Source: Streptomyces sp. NBC_01198
GTDB lineage: Bacteria; Actinomycetota; Actinomycetes; Streptomycetales; Streptomycetaceae
Reading direction: 5' to 3'
DNA length: 64,000 nucleotides
Assembly (NCBI RefSeq): GCF_036010485.1
Contig: NZ_CP108568.1
Location: forward strand, 1,116,001-1,180,000
The position numbers and the translations under genes were made by a program. Below, piece after piece: positions 8,474 to 16,948 of the stretch. A model generated the notes under the pieces. That model was not told the DNA's origin, searched no databases, and worked only from the letters and a program-made list of their open reading frames with translations. Numbering within the stretch: position 1 is the first letter of the stretch; every line of letters starts with the position of its first letter.

Positions 8474-9758
8474 GGGCCCCGGCTTCCCGCCGTGCGGCCG
8501 CGAGTTCGTCCAGGTCGGGGTCGAGGCTGGCCACGATGAGGCGCGCCGCGGCCAGCTCCGCACCGGTCAGCAGCTCCGGCAGCACCTTCATCAGCGCGGC
8601 CGACGGCGGACGGTCGTCCCTCCAGTAGCCGCGGGGGCCTTCGTCGGCCGCCGGGGCCAGCGGAGAGCCCTCGGCCAGCCGGCCCAGGTCGCGGCGGATG
8701 TCGGCAAGCCACTGCCGGTAGCGGTCGGCCACGTCCCCGCCGGCCCGCGCCGCCGGTCCGCTCACCCCGGCCTGACGCGCCTGCGCGGTGCTCAGCCGGC
8801 CGATGCCGCGGGTCAGCCAGGCCAGCGCCCGTGACCGTCCGACCCGGCGGGCGAAGCGGTCCAGCCGGAGCGCGACCGCGGTGCCGGGAGCACCGTCGAG
8901 AAGGTCGTCGCGCAGCCGGCGGGCCGCGACCGCCTCGGCGGGCCAACCGGCCACCGCCAGCAGTCGGGCCAGGCTGTCCAGATGGGCAGCCGCCCGACGC
9001 CTGGCCGCCTCCCCCGCCGTCACCGGCTCGCCCGCCGCGGCACGCAGCCACGGCTGCACCCAGAACGCTCCGCCCGCATGGCCGGGCGGCGCAGCTTCCC
9101 GGAGCTCGGCTTCCTGCACGACATCCCCCTGCAGGGTGACCCGGATGGTCAGGCCGGCCGGCCAGTCGGCGAGGAACGGGCCCAGCGGCACGTGCAGGCG
9201 ATCCAGCGTCAGCCCGTCACGGTCCTCGCCCTGCTCGGCCATCGGCAGCCCGCCCGGCATCTCCATGCCCATGTCCATGTCCATGCCCCCGCCGCTGTGG
9301 CCCCCGTGGTGCCCGCCTCCGTGCGGGTGGCGAGAACCGGGGTCCTCTTCGTCTCCGCTCCCGTCAGCGCCCGCCGAGGTCTCCGGCTGTTTCCGGTCGG
9401 CGTCCCGGGCCGCTGCGGCGGCGGTTCCGGCCTGCTCGCGTTGACCGGCCGACGAACGAAGAAGGGCCCGGCCCTCGTCGAGGCGGGCACCTACGGCTCC
9501 GGCATCGGCCGCGTGGACCCGGGCACGAGGCGCGGGCAGGTCCCGCCAGAGCCGGTCCAACGCCCCATGCAGCCGCGGGCAGTCGGGCCCCACGACCAGG
9601 AGGAGATCCGCCTGGGCCGGGGTGGCCGCCGAAGGCCAGTCCCGGAGCCGCAGCAGGCGCCCGGCTTCCAGCCGGGCCGCCGTCCCGCCCGGCAGGGCGG
9701 CCAGCAGCACACGGGGCCGCGCGGCGGCAGCGCGCAGGGCCAGGCCGGTCACGTCCAT
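8466..9758 (-). CDS. Degenerate NuoB/NuoD-like fusion protein with His/Met-rich linker
   Basis: 430 residues occupying the place where nuoB and nuoD normally lie between nuoA and nuoH. Residues 1-90 (PRVLLAALPGG, QADLLLVVGPDCPRLHGAL) recall the NuoB fold but lack its four cluster-binding cysteines. Around residues 140-165 there is a His/Gly stretch followed by MDMDMGMEM. The following segment, DRLHVPLGPFLADWPAGL and LQGDVVQEAELRE, resembles the N-terminus of NuoD, and the C-terminal helical part resembles reduced NuoD. No Cys ligands for Fe-S or NiFe sites are seen. ATG 9758 overlaps nuoA by 10 bp. The homology is an inference from position and short motifs. Confidence 0.6.
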   Translation of the reverse strand: MDVTGLALRAAAARPRVLLAALPGGTAARLEAGRLLRLRDWPSAATPAQADLLLVVGPDCPRLHGALDRLWRDLPAPRARVHAADAGAVGARLDEGRALLRSSAGQREQAGTAAAAARDADRKQPETSAGADGSGDEEDPGSRHPHGGGHHGGHSGGGMDMDMGMEMPGGLPMAEQGEDRDGLTLDRLHVPLGPFLADWPAGLTIRVTLQGDVVQEAELREAAPPGHAGGAFWVQPWLRAAAGEPVTAGEAARRRAAAHLDSLARLLAVAGWPAEAVAARRLRDDLLDGAPGTAVALRLDRFARRVGRSRALAWLTRGIGRLSTAQARQAGVSGPAARAGGDVADRYRQWLADIRRDLGRLAEGSPLAPAADEGPRGYWRDDRPPSAALMKVLPELLTGAELAAARLIVASLDPDLDELAAARREAGAHG

Positions 9759-10099
9759 CGCAGCGCGCCCTCCCGCCAGGCATGGACGACACCGGCCAGC
9801 AGGACCCCCAGGAAGACGAACATCTCGATCACCGCGCTGGGCCCCATGGCGGAGATCACCCGCGTCCATGGGTACATGAACACCATCTCCATGTCGAAGG
9901 CCAGGAAGAGCATCGCCACGGTGTACCAGCGCACGTGGAACCGGCTCACCGCGTGCTCTGCCGGCTCCAGTCCGGACCCGAACGGCGCGGCCGCGACCGC
10001 GTCCGAGGACAAGCGCACGCAAGCGGCCGCCCCGTACAGGCCGCCGACAGCCAGCACGGCGACGCCCAGCAGTGACAGAACCGCGTGCATGGCGCTCAT
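9749..10099 (-). CDS. nuoA: NADH-quinone oxidoreductase subunit A
   Basis: 116 residues, three membrane helices, normal length. The diagnostic block SRFHVRWYTVAMLFLAFDMEMVFMYPW contains the conserved Asp and Glu of the NuoA/ND3 loop and helix. Its ATG overlaps the stop of a 35-codon upstream ORF as ATGA, and its stop overlaps the next gene, so expression starts at or above 10203. Confidence 0.93.
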   Translation of the reverse strand: MSAMHAVLSLLGVAVLAVGGLYGAAACVRLSSDAVAAAPFGSGLEPAEHAVSRFHVRWYTVAMLFLAFDMEMVFMYPWTRVISAMGPSAVIEMFVFLGVLLAGVVHAWREGALRWT

Positions 10100-10203
10100 C
10101 GCGCTCCACCACCCCGACGGGTGTCCGGCACGCGAACCCGGGCGGGTCGGGCCGGAAGGCCGGCGAGGGGCACGTCGTGGGGTGTGGCGGCCTCGGCGGC
10201 CAT
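10096..10203 (-). CDS. Small 35-residue ORF translationally coupled to nuoA
   Basis: ATG 10203 is preceded by a good AAAGGAG site and the frame ends in a TGA that overlaps the nuoA start as ATGA. The peptide is soluble, Ala/Pro/Arg-rich (MAAEAATPHDVPLAGLPARP at the start) and has no recognised family. It may be a leader that delivers ribosomes to nuoA, or a remnant of a longer gene. nuoA itself has no obvious independent ribosome site, which supports translation through this ORF. Confidence 0.5.
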   Translation of the reverse strand: MAAEAATPHDVPLAGLPARPARVRVPDTRRGGGAR

Positions 10204-10635
10204 CCGTGCTCCTTTCCCTGTGCCGTTCGAGCCGGCCGCGTGCCCCGAGGGGGGCAGGTGATCCGAACGCGCCGGCCGACAGTTCCTTCGAGGATCACGG
10301 CCGGGGCGCCGCATGGGGGTGTGGCGCGCCGCGCCGGAGGGCGTTTCCTTGCGGGCGGCGACCGGCGCGGGCCAATGCCGCACGCGCCCGCACCGGACGG
10401 CTCACCGCAGCCACCCGCGCACCCGAGCCGTCCACCGCCTGACCTCCGGCGCCCCGGGGCATGACATCGCACGCCGGTAGCCGGCCCGGTCGCGGAAAGC
10501 CGCCGGCCGCTTCATGTCCGCGTAACGCGGCGACCGTTCGGCCGAAACCTGGTCTCCCATAATGGGCAATACCGAAATGGCCCAGCGTACGTGCAGCACC
10601 TTCGCGCAACCCCGCTTCACCATCCTGGGGGGTCA
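10204..10635. other. Divergent intergenic region, nuo operon / hydrolase genes
   Basis: About 430 bp with no convincing gene on either strand; the short open frames here have no ribosome site or recognisable product. It must hold the nuo promoter (leftward) and the promoter for the rightward hydrolase cluster. The only clear structure is the small palindrome at 10556-10566. Confidence 0.5.
10556..10566 (+). promoter_or_regulatory. Perfect 11-bp palindrome over a possible -10 box
   Basis: CCCAT-A-ATGGG is a perfect inverted repeat, and CATAAT within it is a plausible -10 element about 70 bp upstream of the ATG at 10636. No convincing -35 is seen, which is common when an activator is required. 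Regulator unknown. Confidence 0.3.
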
Positions 10636-11370
10636 ATGGACGGCAGCGTGCCCGAGATGCAGCAGGCCCCGGCGGTTCTCGTCGGTCCGGTCACCGCGGA
10701 GCCCTACGCGTGGCCCTACGACGTGTCCGTGCCTGCCACCCGCGTCGCCCTGCTCTGTATCGACTGGCAGACGGACTTCTGCGGCCCCGGCGGATATGTG
10801 GACTCCATGGGTTACGACATCTCGCTGACCCGCGCCGGGCTGCCCGCGACGCAGAAACTGCTCGCGCACGCCCGCTCGGTCGGCATGCTCGTGGTCCACA
10901 CCCGTGAGGGCCACACCGCGGACCTGTCGGACCTGCCGGCCAACAAGCGCTGGCGATCGGCCCGGATCGGGGCGGAGATCGGCGGGGACGGTCCGTGCGG
11001 CCGGATCCTGGTCCGGGGCGAGCCCGGCTGGGAGATCGTCCCCGAAGTCGCCCCGCTGGCCGGTGAGGTGGTGGTGGACAAGCCCGGCAAGGGGGCGTTC
11101 TACGCCACCAATCTCGACCTCGTGCTCCGTACCCGGGGCATCACCCATCTGATCCTCACCGGCATCACCACCGACGTATGCGTCCACACCACCATGCGGG
11201 AGGCCAACGACCGCGGCTACGAGTGCCTGATCCTCTCCGACTGCACCGGGGCGACGGACCCGTCGAACCATGAAGCCGCACTCCACATGGTCACCATGCA
11301 GGGCGGCGTCTTCGGCTGCGTGTCGACCTCGGACGACGTGATCGCCGCCACGGCCGCGGCACTTCCGTAG
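10636..11370 (+). CDS. Isochorismatase-family cysteine hydrolase (biuret/ureide amidohydrolase type)
   Basis: 244 residues. The catalytic triad of the family is visible: Asp in [11 protein letters not shown], Lys in KPGKGAFY and the nucleophilic Cys in TTDVCVHTT. The cis-peptide region before the Cys (LTGITTDVC) is intact. Such enzymes hydrolyse C-N bonds in biuret, ureidoacrylate, N-carbamoyl compounds or nicotinamide. It is followed by a paralogue, a permease and an AtzH-like protein, which favours an amide or ureide substrate over isochorismate. ATG 10636 is used because the upstream ATG at 10591 has no ribosome site. Confidence 0.8.
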   Translation: MDGSVPEMQQAPAVLVGPVTAEPYAWPYDVSVPATRVALLCIDWQTDFCGPGGYVDSMGYDISLTRAGLPATQKLLAHARSVGMLVVHTREGHTADLSDLPANKRWRSARIGAEIGGDGPCGRILVRGEPGWEIVPEVAPLAGEVVVDKPGKGAFYATNLDLVLRTRGITHLILTGITTDVCVHTTMREANDRGYECLILSDCTGATDPSNHEAALHMVTMQGGVFGCVSTSDDVIAATAAALP

Positions 11371-11450
11371 TCACCTCCGTGCACGCGTCCGGTCCCGCCC
11401 GGACCGCCGGCGTCACGCCATGACCCGCTGGACGAAGGCAGGAACCGCAC

Positions 11451-12182
11451 ATGGGAGTCCCCCACCCGCTCGTAGCCTACGCCGCCCCGTACCCCTTCTC
11501 CTTCGACCTCGCCACCACCGCCCTGGTCCTCATCGACATGCAGCGGGACTTCCTTGAACCCGGCGGGTTCGGCGCCAGCCTGGGCAACGACGTGGACGAA
11601 CTGCGCCGCACCATCGCCCCGTTGCGAGCCGTACTCGACGCCTGCCGCGCCGCCGGCATGACGGTCGTGCACACCCGCGAGGGGCACCTGCCGGATCTGT
11701 CCGACTGCCCGCCGAGCAAGCTGCTGCGGGGCAGCCCCAGCCTCAGGATCGGTGACCCGGGCCCGAAGGGCCGGATACTGGTTCGCGGCGAGGAGGGCCA
11801 CGACATCATCGAGGAACTCTACCCGGCAGCGGGCGAGACGGTGATCGACAAGCCCGGCAAGGGCGCCTTCTACGCAACCGGTCTCGGTGATCTGCTGGCG
11901 GCCCGCGGCATTCGCCGTCTGGTGGTCACCGGTGTCACCACCGAGGTGTGCGTGCACACCACGGTCCGCGAGGCCAACGACCGCGGCTACGAGTGCCTGG
12001 TGCTGTCGGACTGCGTCGGCTCGTACTTCCCCGAGTTCCAGCGGGCCGGACTGGAGATGATCAGCGCGCAGGGCGGCATCTTCGGCTGGACGGCCGAATC
12101 GGCCGCGTTCCTGCGTGCGTTGGCCACCGCCGCGACCGTCTCCCCCGATTCCGCGGAAACCGCCGCCCGGCCGGCCTCGTAA
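11451..12182 (+). CDS. Second isochorismatase-family cysteine hydrolase
   Basis: 243 residues, clearly paralogous to the preceding protein (shared [42 protein letters not shown] blocks). Triad residues are Asp in VLIDMQRDF, Lys in KPGKGAFY and Cys in TTEVCVHTT. The [12 protein letters not shown] segment is the form common in biuret hydrolase and ureidoacrylate hydrolase relatives. A purine-rich site precedes ATG 11451. The two hydrolases could act on successive substrates, or the pair may be a tandem duplication with diverged specificity. Confidence 0.82.
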   Translation: MGVPHPLVAYAAPYPFSFDLATTALVLIDMQRDFLEPGGFGASLGNDVDELRRTIAPLRAVLDACRAAGMTVVHTREGHLPDLSDCPPSKLLRGSPSLRIGDPGPKGRILVRGEEGHDIIEELYPAAGETVIDKPGKGAFYATGLGDLLAARGIRRLVVTGVTTEVCVHTTVREANDRGYECLVLSDCVGSYFPEFQRAGLEMISAQGGIFGWTAESAAFLRALATAATVSPDSAETAARPAS

Positions 12183-12272
12183 CGGCTCGGCCTCGGCCCG
12201 CCCGCGCCCCCGCCCCACCTGCTACCCGCCACCCGCCGCCCACCGGGCCGCCTGACGAAGGGTCGTCCCGCC

Positions 12273-13988
12273 ATGCCCGCCTTCCGCCGCGCCACCGCAG
12301 TCGAGAACAGACCCATGCCCCTCCCGCTGTGGGTAAGGGGTGACACCAACGCCTTCTTCGGACTCGGCGTCAACGTCCTTGTCAATGTGCTGACCCTGAC
12401 CGGGCTGTGCCTGGGAGTCGTCAAGATCCCGGGCCACGACGTCTTCCACACGATCCTGCCGGCCCTCGGCATCGCCCTGATCGTGGGCAACCTCTACTAC
12501 GCCTACCTCGGCCGCAGACTCGCCATGCGGGAGGGGCGGCCGGACGTCACCGCGATGCCGTACGGACCCAGCGTGCCGCACATGTTCATCGTCGTCTTCG
12601 TCATCATGCTGCCGGTCTACCTGAAGTCCAAGGATCCCCTGCTGGCGTGGAAGGCCGGCGTCGCGTGGGCCTTCATCATCGGCGTCATCGTGCTCATCGG
12701 CGCCTTCGTCGGCCCCTACATCCGCCGCTACGCGCCCCGCGCCGCGCTGCTCGGCACCCTCGCGGGTATCTCCATCTCCTTCATCTCCATGCGGCCGGCC
12801 GGCCAGATGTGGGACAAGCTGTGGATCGCGCTGCCGGTCTTCCTGCTCCTGCTCATCGGCCTGATGACCGACATCAGGCTGCCGGGGAACATCCCGATCG
12901 GGCTCGCCGCCCTGCTGGTGGGCACCGCGATCGGCTGGGCCGGCGGGGCGATGTCCGGATCGGCGGTCTCCTCGGCGGCGGGCGACATCACTCTCGCCCT
13001 GCCGAGCCTGCATCTCGGCACCCTGTTCTCCGGTCTGTCCGGCGTCTCACCCCTGCTCGCCACCGCCATACCGCTGGGCGTCTACAACTTCACCGAGGGC
13101 ATGACCAACGTCGAGAGCGCCGCCGCCGCCGGTGACTCCTACAACCTGCGCTCGGTGCTGCTGGCCGACGGCGCCGGCGCCGTCATCGGCTCCGCGCTCG
13201 GCTCCCCCTTCCCGCCCGCGGTGTACGTCGGACACCCGGGGTGGAAGAAGGCCGGCGGACGTACCGGTTACTCGCTGGCCACCGGCGCGGTCATCGCCCT
13301 GATGTGCTTCCTCGGTATGTTCAGCCTGCTGGGCGCGATCCTCCCGGTGGCCGCGATCGTGCCCATCCTGCTCTACATCGGCCTGCTCATCGGCGCCCAG
13401 GCCTTCCAGTTCTCCCCCAGGGCGCACGCCGCCGCCGTCGTGGCCGCGCTGGTGCCGAACATCGCCTCCTGGGCCGTGGGCCAGATGGACGACGCACTCG
13501 CGGCGGCCGGGACCACCGCCGCGAAGGTCGGCGAGGCCAACCTCGAATCGTCGGGCGTCGTCTACCACGGCCTGATGGTGCTCGGTGAGGGCGCGATCCT
13601 GGCCGGCCTGATCCTGGGCGCGCTCGTCGCCTTCGTCATCGACAAACGGTTCGTGCCTGCCGCCGTCGTGGCCCTGTTCGGCTCGGCGCTCTCCTTCGTG
13701 GGGCTGATCCACGCCCCGAAGGTCGGCTGGGACGAGAACGGCGGTGTGTCCGTCGGCTACCTCTTCGCCGCCGTGCTGTGCGGCGCCCTCGCGCTGACGC
13801 ACCCGGCGGCCCGCGTCCCGGACGCGGACGAGCTCGAACTCGACCGGCTGCACGGCGGTGACCGCGCCGCCCCGGCCCCGGAACCGCGGCCGGAACCCGC
13901 CCTGGCGGGTGTCGCCACCGGGACGGACGAACCCGCCGGTCCCGGCGAACCGGCCCATCGCCCGGTCGCCCCGGCACCGACCGACTGA
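12273..13988 (+). CDS. NCS2-type xanthine/uracil permease family transporter
   Basis: 571 residues with 12-14 membrane segments and a soluble acidic/Pro-rich C-terminal tail (about 515-571). PVPHMFIVVF-like and YNFTEGMTNVESAAAAGDSYN segments fit the nucleobase/cation symporter-2 fold, the latter holding the substrate-site acidic residue. It is the second type of gene in a rightward run with two amidohydrolases and an AtzH-like protein, so it probably imports their substrate, a nucleobase derivative, ureide or triazine breakdown product. The start is ATG 12273 with GAAGGG upstream; ATG 12315 is an alternative. Confidence 0.8.
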   Translation: MPAFRRATAVENRPMPLPLWVRGDTNAFFGLGVNVLVNVLTLTGLCLGVVKIPGHDVFHTILPALGIALIVGNLYYAYLGRRLAMREGRPDVTAMPYGPSVPHMFIVVFVIMLPVYLKSKDPLLAWKAGVAWAFIIGVIVLIGAFVGPYIRRYAPRAALLGTLAGISISFISMRPAGQMWDKLWIALPVFLLLLIGLMTDIRLPGNIPIGLAALLVGTAIGWAGGAMSGSAVSSAAGDITLALPSLHLGTLFSGLSGVSPLLATAIPLGVYNFTEGMTNVESAAAAGDSYNLRSVLLADGAGAVIGSALGSPFPPAVYVGHPGWKKAGGRTGYSLATGAVIALMCFLGMFSLLGAILPVAAIVPILLYIGLLIGAQAFQFSPRAHAAAVVAALVPNIASWAVGQMDDALAAAGTTAAKVGEANLESSGVVYHGLMVLGEGAILAGLILGALVAFVIDKRFVPAAVVALFGSALSFVGLIHAPKVGWDENGGVSVGYLFAAVLCGALALTHPAARVPDADELELDRLHGGDRAAPAPEPRPEPALAGVATGTDEPAGPGEPAHRPVAPAPTD

Positions 13989-14021
13989 CCCTGTCCCGCC
14001 ACGACGAACGGAAGAGAGCGG

Positions 14022-14420
14022 ATGGATGTGGACCTGCCGCAGACGGTCGCCGAGGTGACGGCGGCCTTCGCGGGCTACGAGGAAGCCCTCGTCGCGGACG
14101 ACCGTGCCGCCATCGCGGGGTACTTCTGGGACTCCCCCGGCACGGTCCGCTTCGGGATCGCCGACCATCAGACCGGGGCGGCGGAGATCCGCGACTGGCG
14201 GTGGCAGCAGCCCCCGCTCCCCGCAGGCCGCAAGCTCTTCGAGACCCTCATCAGCACGTTCGGCACCGAATTCGCCCTCGTCACCACGTTGTTCGCCTAC
14301 CCGGGCGCCGCGGCCACCGGCCGCCAGACCCAGGCCTGGGCCCGCTTCCCCGCCGGCTGGCGGATCGTCAGCGCCCATGTGTCGGAGATCCCCGACGCCG
14401 CCCGGACCACGCCGGCGTGA
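14022..14420 (+). CDS. AtzH/HpxZ-like protein (DUF3225)
   Basis: 132 residues with the SnoaL/NTF2-like pattern of DUF3225: VAEVTAAFAGYEEALVADD, FWDSPGTVRFGIAD, and the C-terminal GRQTQAWARFPAGWRIVSAHVS. Relatives are HpxZ in oxalurate breakdown and AtzH, which accompanies the 1-carboxybiuret/biuret hydrolases of cyanuric acid breakdown. Its partner amidase (AtzE/HpxW type) is not in the window. The gene follows the permease by 33 bp with a GGAAGAGAG ribosome site, so it is likely in the same transcript, and it supports a ureide or biuret substrate for this cluster. Confidence 0.8.
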   Translation: MDVDLPQTVAEVTAAFAGYEEALVADDRAAIAGYFWDSPGTVRFGIADHQTGAAEIRDWRWQQPPLPAGRKLFETLISTFGTEFALVTTLFAYPGAAATGRQTQAWARFPAGWRIVSAHVSEIPDAARTTPA

Positions 14421-14468
14421 GGGGGCCCGAGCGGCCCCGCCGCGTGCGCAGGCCGCACGGCCTCACCA

Positions 14469-14918
14469 TCAGATCAGCAGGTCGAACAATTCGAAGGCTT
14501 CGTCCCACTGGTCCGTGGACGGCCGGCGGGTGTCGCGGGCGATGGTCTTGAGTGCACGGGCGAGCGCCACGCTGAGGCCGCCGGCCAGGTCGGGCAGCCG
14601 CTGCTCGGTCTCCTCGGCGGCGTCCATGCCGAGGGCGGGGCGGGCGGCGAGCTGGTCGAGCAGGGGACGCAGCTCGATGCCCTCCTCCAACTTCCGGAAA
14701 GCGTGGATGCTCTCCTGCAGGCCCTTGGTGACCGGCAGGTCCTGCGGCTCGATGATGTCCCGGTTGTTGGCCTTCGCGTCGGCCGTGCCGCTGAGGAAGA
14801 GGTCGTAGAGCTTGGCGTCCACGAAGTCGTTGTAACGCTTGAGGTCGTTCTTGCTGACGTCGAGGCCGGCGGCCGCGCGGAAGAAACGCTCGAACTTGGG
14901 AACTCCCATGACGGGCAT
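14469..14918 (-). CDS. DUF1931 family protein (histone-fold pseudodimer)
   Basis: 149 residues, all helical in character. The block FERFFRAAAGLDVSKNDLKRYNDFVDAKLYDLFL and the PQDLPVTKGLQESIHAFRKL segment match DUF1931. A solved member of that family from Aquifex shows two histone folds in one chain (recalled knowledge). It may bind DNA or act as a structural dimer; function is unknown. It starts 36 bp after the flavoprotein gene on the same strand, last in the stress operon. An ATG-rich start region (MPVMGV) leaves the exact start within four codons open. Confidence 0.85.
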   Translation of the reverse strand: MPVMGVPKFERFFRAAAGLDVSKNDLKRYNDFVDAKLYDLFLSGTADAKANNRDIIEPQDLPVTKGLQESIHAFRKLEEGIELRPLLDQLAARPALGMDAAEETEQRLPDLAGGLSVALARALKTIARDTRRPSTDQWDEAFELFDLLI

Positions 14919-14954
14919 GCCATGTCACCTTCTCGATGTGTGGATGAGCTGAGG

Positions 14955-16625
14955 TCATCTGATGTCGGGTGGTCCCACCTCCCCGAGGTGCTCGTGCGCC
15001 AGACGGACGGCCATCGCGCCCTCACCGACCGCGGAGGCCACCCGCTTGACCGAGCCGCTGCGGACGTCGCCGACGGCGAAGACCCCCGGCAGACCGGCCT
15101 CCAGCGCGAGCGGGGCGCGGGCCAGGGGGTCCCAGATGTCCGCTGCCACCTGGGCCACGTCCTGCCCGGTCGGAATGAAGCCGCGCCGGTCGAGGGTGAG
15201 GGCGTCGGCGAGCCAGGAGGTGGCGGGACGCGCGCCGATGAAGACGAACAGAGCGCGGGCTGCCAGCTCCTGCTGCTCGCGGGTGCGGTTGTTCTCGACC
15301 ACGAGGGATTCGACCCGGTCCTCGCCGGTCACCTCCCGGACCTCGGTGTGCAGCCGGACATGGATCCGCGGGTGCCGTTCGATCCGGTCGATCAGGTAGC
15401 GGGACATGCTGTGTTCCAGGTCTCCGCCACGGACCAGAAGATGGACGGCCGGCGACTCGCGCGCCAGGAACAGGGCCGCCTGGCCGGCGGAGTTGCCGCC
15501 GCCGACGACCGCCACCGGGTCGAGGCGGCAGGTCCGCGCCTCCCAGACGGTGGCGGCGTAGTGGACCCCGAGACCTTCGAGCCGTTCGACGCCGGGGGCG
15601 GTCAGCCGCCGGTAGCGGGCGCCGGTGGCCACCACGACGTTGGCGGCGGTGATCGTGCCGCCGTCGGCGAGCCGCACCACGCTGTTCCCGTCCCGCCGTT
15701 CGAGGCCGGCGGCCTCGGCGGGGACGTCGATCCGGGCGCCGAACCGGTTCGCCTGGACGACGGCGCGTTCGGCGAGCTCCATGCCGGAGATCCCGGCGGG
15801 GAAACCGAGGTAGTTCTCGATCCGGGAGGAGGTGCCGGCCTGGCCGCCGGTCGCCACGGCGTCCAGGACGACGGTGGAGAGTCCCTCGGTGGCGCCGTAC
15901 ACCGCGGCGGCCAGGCCCCCGGGCCCCGCGCCGACGACCACCAGGTCGCAGACGGCCTGCTCGGCGGTCTCGGCGCGCAGCCCGATGACGCGGGCGAGTT
16001 CGGCGTTCGAGGGATCGCGCAGCACCCGGTAGTCGTTCCAGACGACGATCGGGGTCTCCTCCGGAGCGATCCCGAGCCGCATCAGCAGCTCCTCGGCCTC
16101 GGTGTCCTTCTCCAGATCGGCCCAGCGGTGCGGGAGGCGGTTGCGGGCGGCGAACTCCAGCAGCCGCCGGGTGTCGGGGGAGAAGGCGGAGCCGATGATG
16201 CGGAAGCCGGTGCCCGCGCCGGCCAGCATCGTGCGGCGCAGCAGGTAGGCCCGCAGGATCACGTCGCCGAGTGCGGGTTCGCGGCTGAGCAGGTCGCGCA
16301 GGGCCGCGGAACCCACCGCCAGCACCTCGCCCGATGTTCTCACCACCGCGCTGAGGAAGGCGGTCTGGCCCTCCAGCAGACCGAGCTCGCCGAGGAAGCT
16401 CCGCGGACCGTGCAACTGCACGACCTGTTCCTGGTCGCCGTGGCCCTCGACCACGGCCACCGTGCCGCTGAGGACGACGAAGAACTCCTCGCTGGGTTCA
16501 CCCGCCCGGAAGAGCTGTTCGCCCTCGCAGACCGGCTGGACCTGCCCGCAGGATCTCAGGACCGCGATCTGGTCGTCCGTCAACGGCGGATAGGCGCCGT
16601 AGACGTCGGCTGTCGGCGTGCGCAT
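14955..16625 (-). CDS. Cyclic-nucleotide-binding domain fused to thioredoxin-reductase-like flavoprotein
   Basis: 556 residues in three parts: a cNMP-binding-type beta-roll (about 15-130, with FLGELGLLEGQ in the phosphate-binding cassette position), a thioredoxin/glutaredoxin-like segment without CxxC (about 140-215, FSPDT at the usual redox site), and an FAD/NADPH domain (FAD motif GAGPGG at 232-237, NADPH motif GGGNSA at 375-380). The CATC of true thioredoxin reductases reads AATV (357-360), so it cannot reduce thioredoxin by the usual mechanism and may reduce another partner or quinone. ATG 16625 is chosen by domain start. It lies 59 bp from the zinc-finger gene in a chaperone operon. Confidence 0.85.
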   Translation of the reverse strand: MRTPTADVYGAYPPLTDDQIAVLRSCGQVQPVCEGEQLFRAGEPSEEFFVVLSGTVAVVEGHGDQEQVVQLHGPRSFLGELGLLEGQTAFLSAVVRTSGEVLAVGSAALRDLLSREPALGDVILRAYLLRRTMLAGAGTGFRIIGSAFSPDTRRLLEFAARNRLPHRWADLEKDTEAEELLMRLGIAPEETPIVVWNDYRVLRDPSNAELARVIGLRAETAEQAVCDLVVVGAGPGGLAAAVYGATEGLSTVVLDAVATGGQAGTSSRIENYLGFPAGISGMELAERAVVQANRFGARIDVPAEAAGLERRDGNSVVRLADGGTITAANVVVATGARYRRLTAPGVERLEGLGVHYAATVWEARTCRLDPVAVVGGGNSAGQAALFLARESPAVHLLVRGGDLEHSMSRYLIDRIERHPRIHVRLHTEVREVTGEDRVESLVVENNRTREQQELAARALFVFIGARPATSWLADALTLDRRGFIPTGQDVAQVAADIWDPLARAPLALEAGLPGVFAVGDVRSGSVKRVASAVGEGAMAVRLAHEHLGEVGPPDIR

Positions 16626-16684
16626 CGGCACGATTCGCTCCCTTCGGTGGAGACGGAGGCGGAGGCGGGGCGAGCTCTCCTGGC

Positions 16685-16948
16685 TCAGACCATCGCCTCG
16701 TGCACGAAGCACCACCGCCAGTCCTCGCCGGGTTCGAACGACCTGACGATCGGGTGTCCGTCGGTCGCCGCGTGAGCGCGGGCGTGCCGCATCGGCGAGG
16801 AGTCGCAGCATCCGACGTGGCCGCAGGTCAGGCACAGGCGCAGGTGCACCCACTGGGTCCCCATGCGCAGGCAGTCCTCACAACCCTGCGGCGTGCTGGG
16901 CACAACGGGCCGGACCATGGACAGGTGCGGGTCGGGAAGAGTGGTCAT
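16685..16948 (-). CDS. UBP-type zinc finger protein
   Basis: 87 residues consisting almost entirely of a ubiquitin-hydrolase-type zinc finger: CEDC (23-26), CLTCGHVGCCDSS (39-51), HARAHAATDGHP (55-66) and the WRWCFVHE end. In bacteria without ubiquitin, such domains occur as short stand-alone proteins beside redox and chaperone genes; the partner is unknown. AGGAGG five bases upstream selects ATG 16948, whose bases overlap the thioredoxin stop codon. Confidence 0.85.
   Translation of the reverse strand: MTTLPDPHLSMVRPVVPSTPQGCEDCLRMGTQWVHLRLCLTCGHVGCCDSSPMRHARAHAATDGHPIVRSFEPGEDWRWCFVHEAMV

Noticed and set aside
14703..16775. 690-codon open frame on the plus strand
   Set aside because: Antisense to the CNB-TrxR-like gene and the DUF1931 gene; no recognisable protein features and no ribosome site.
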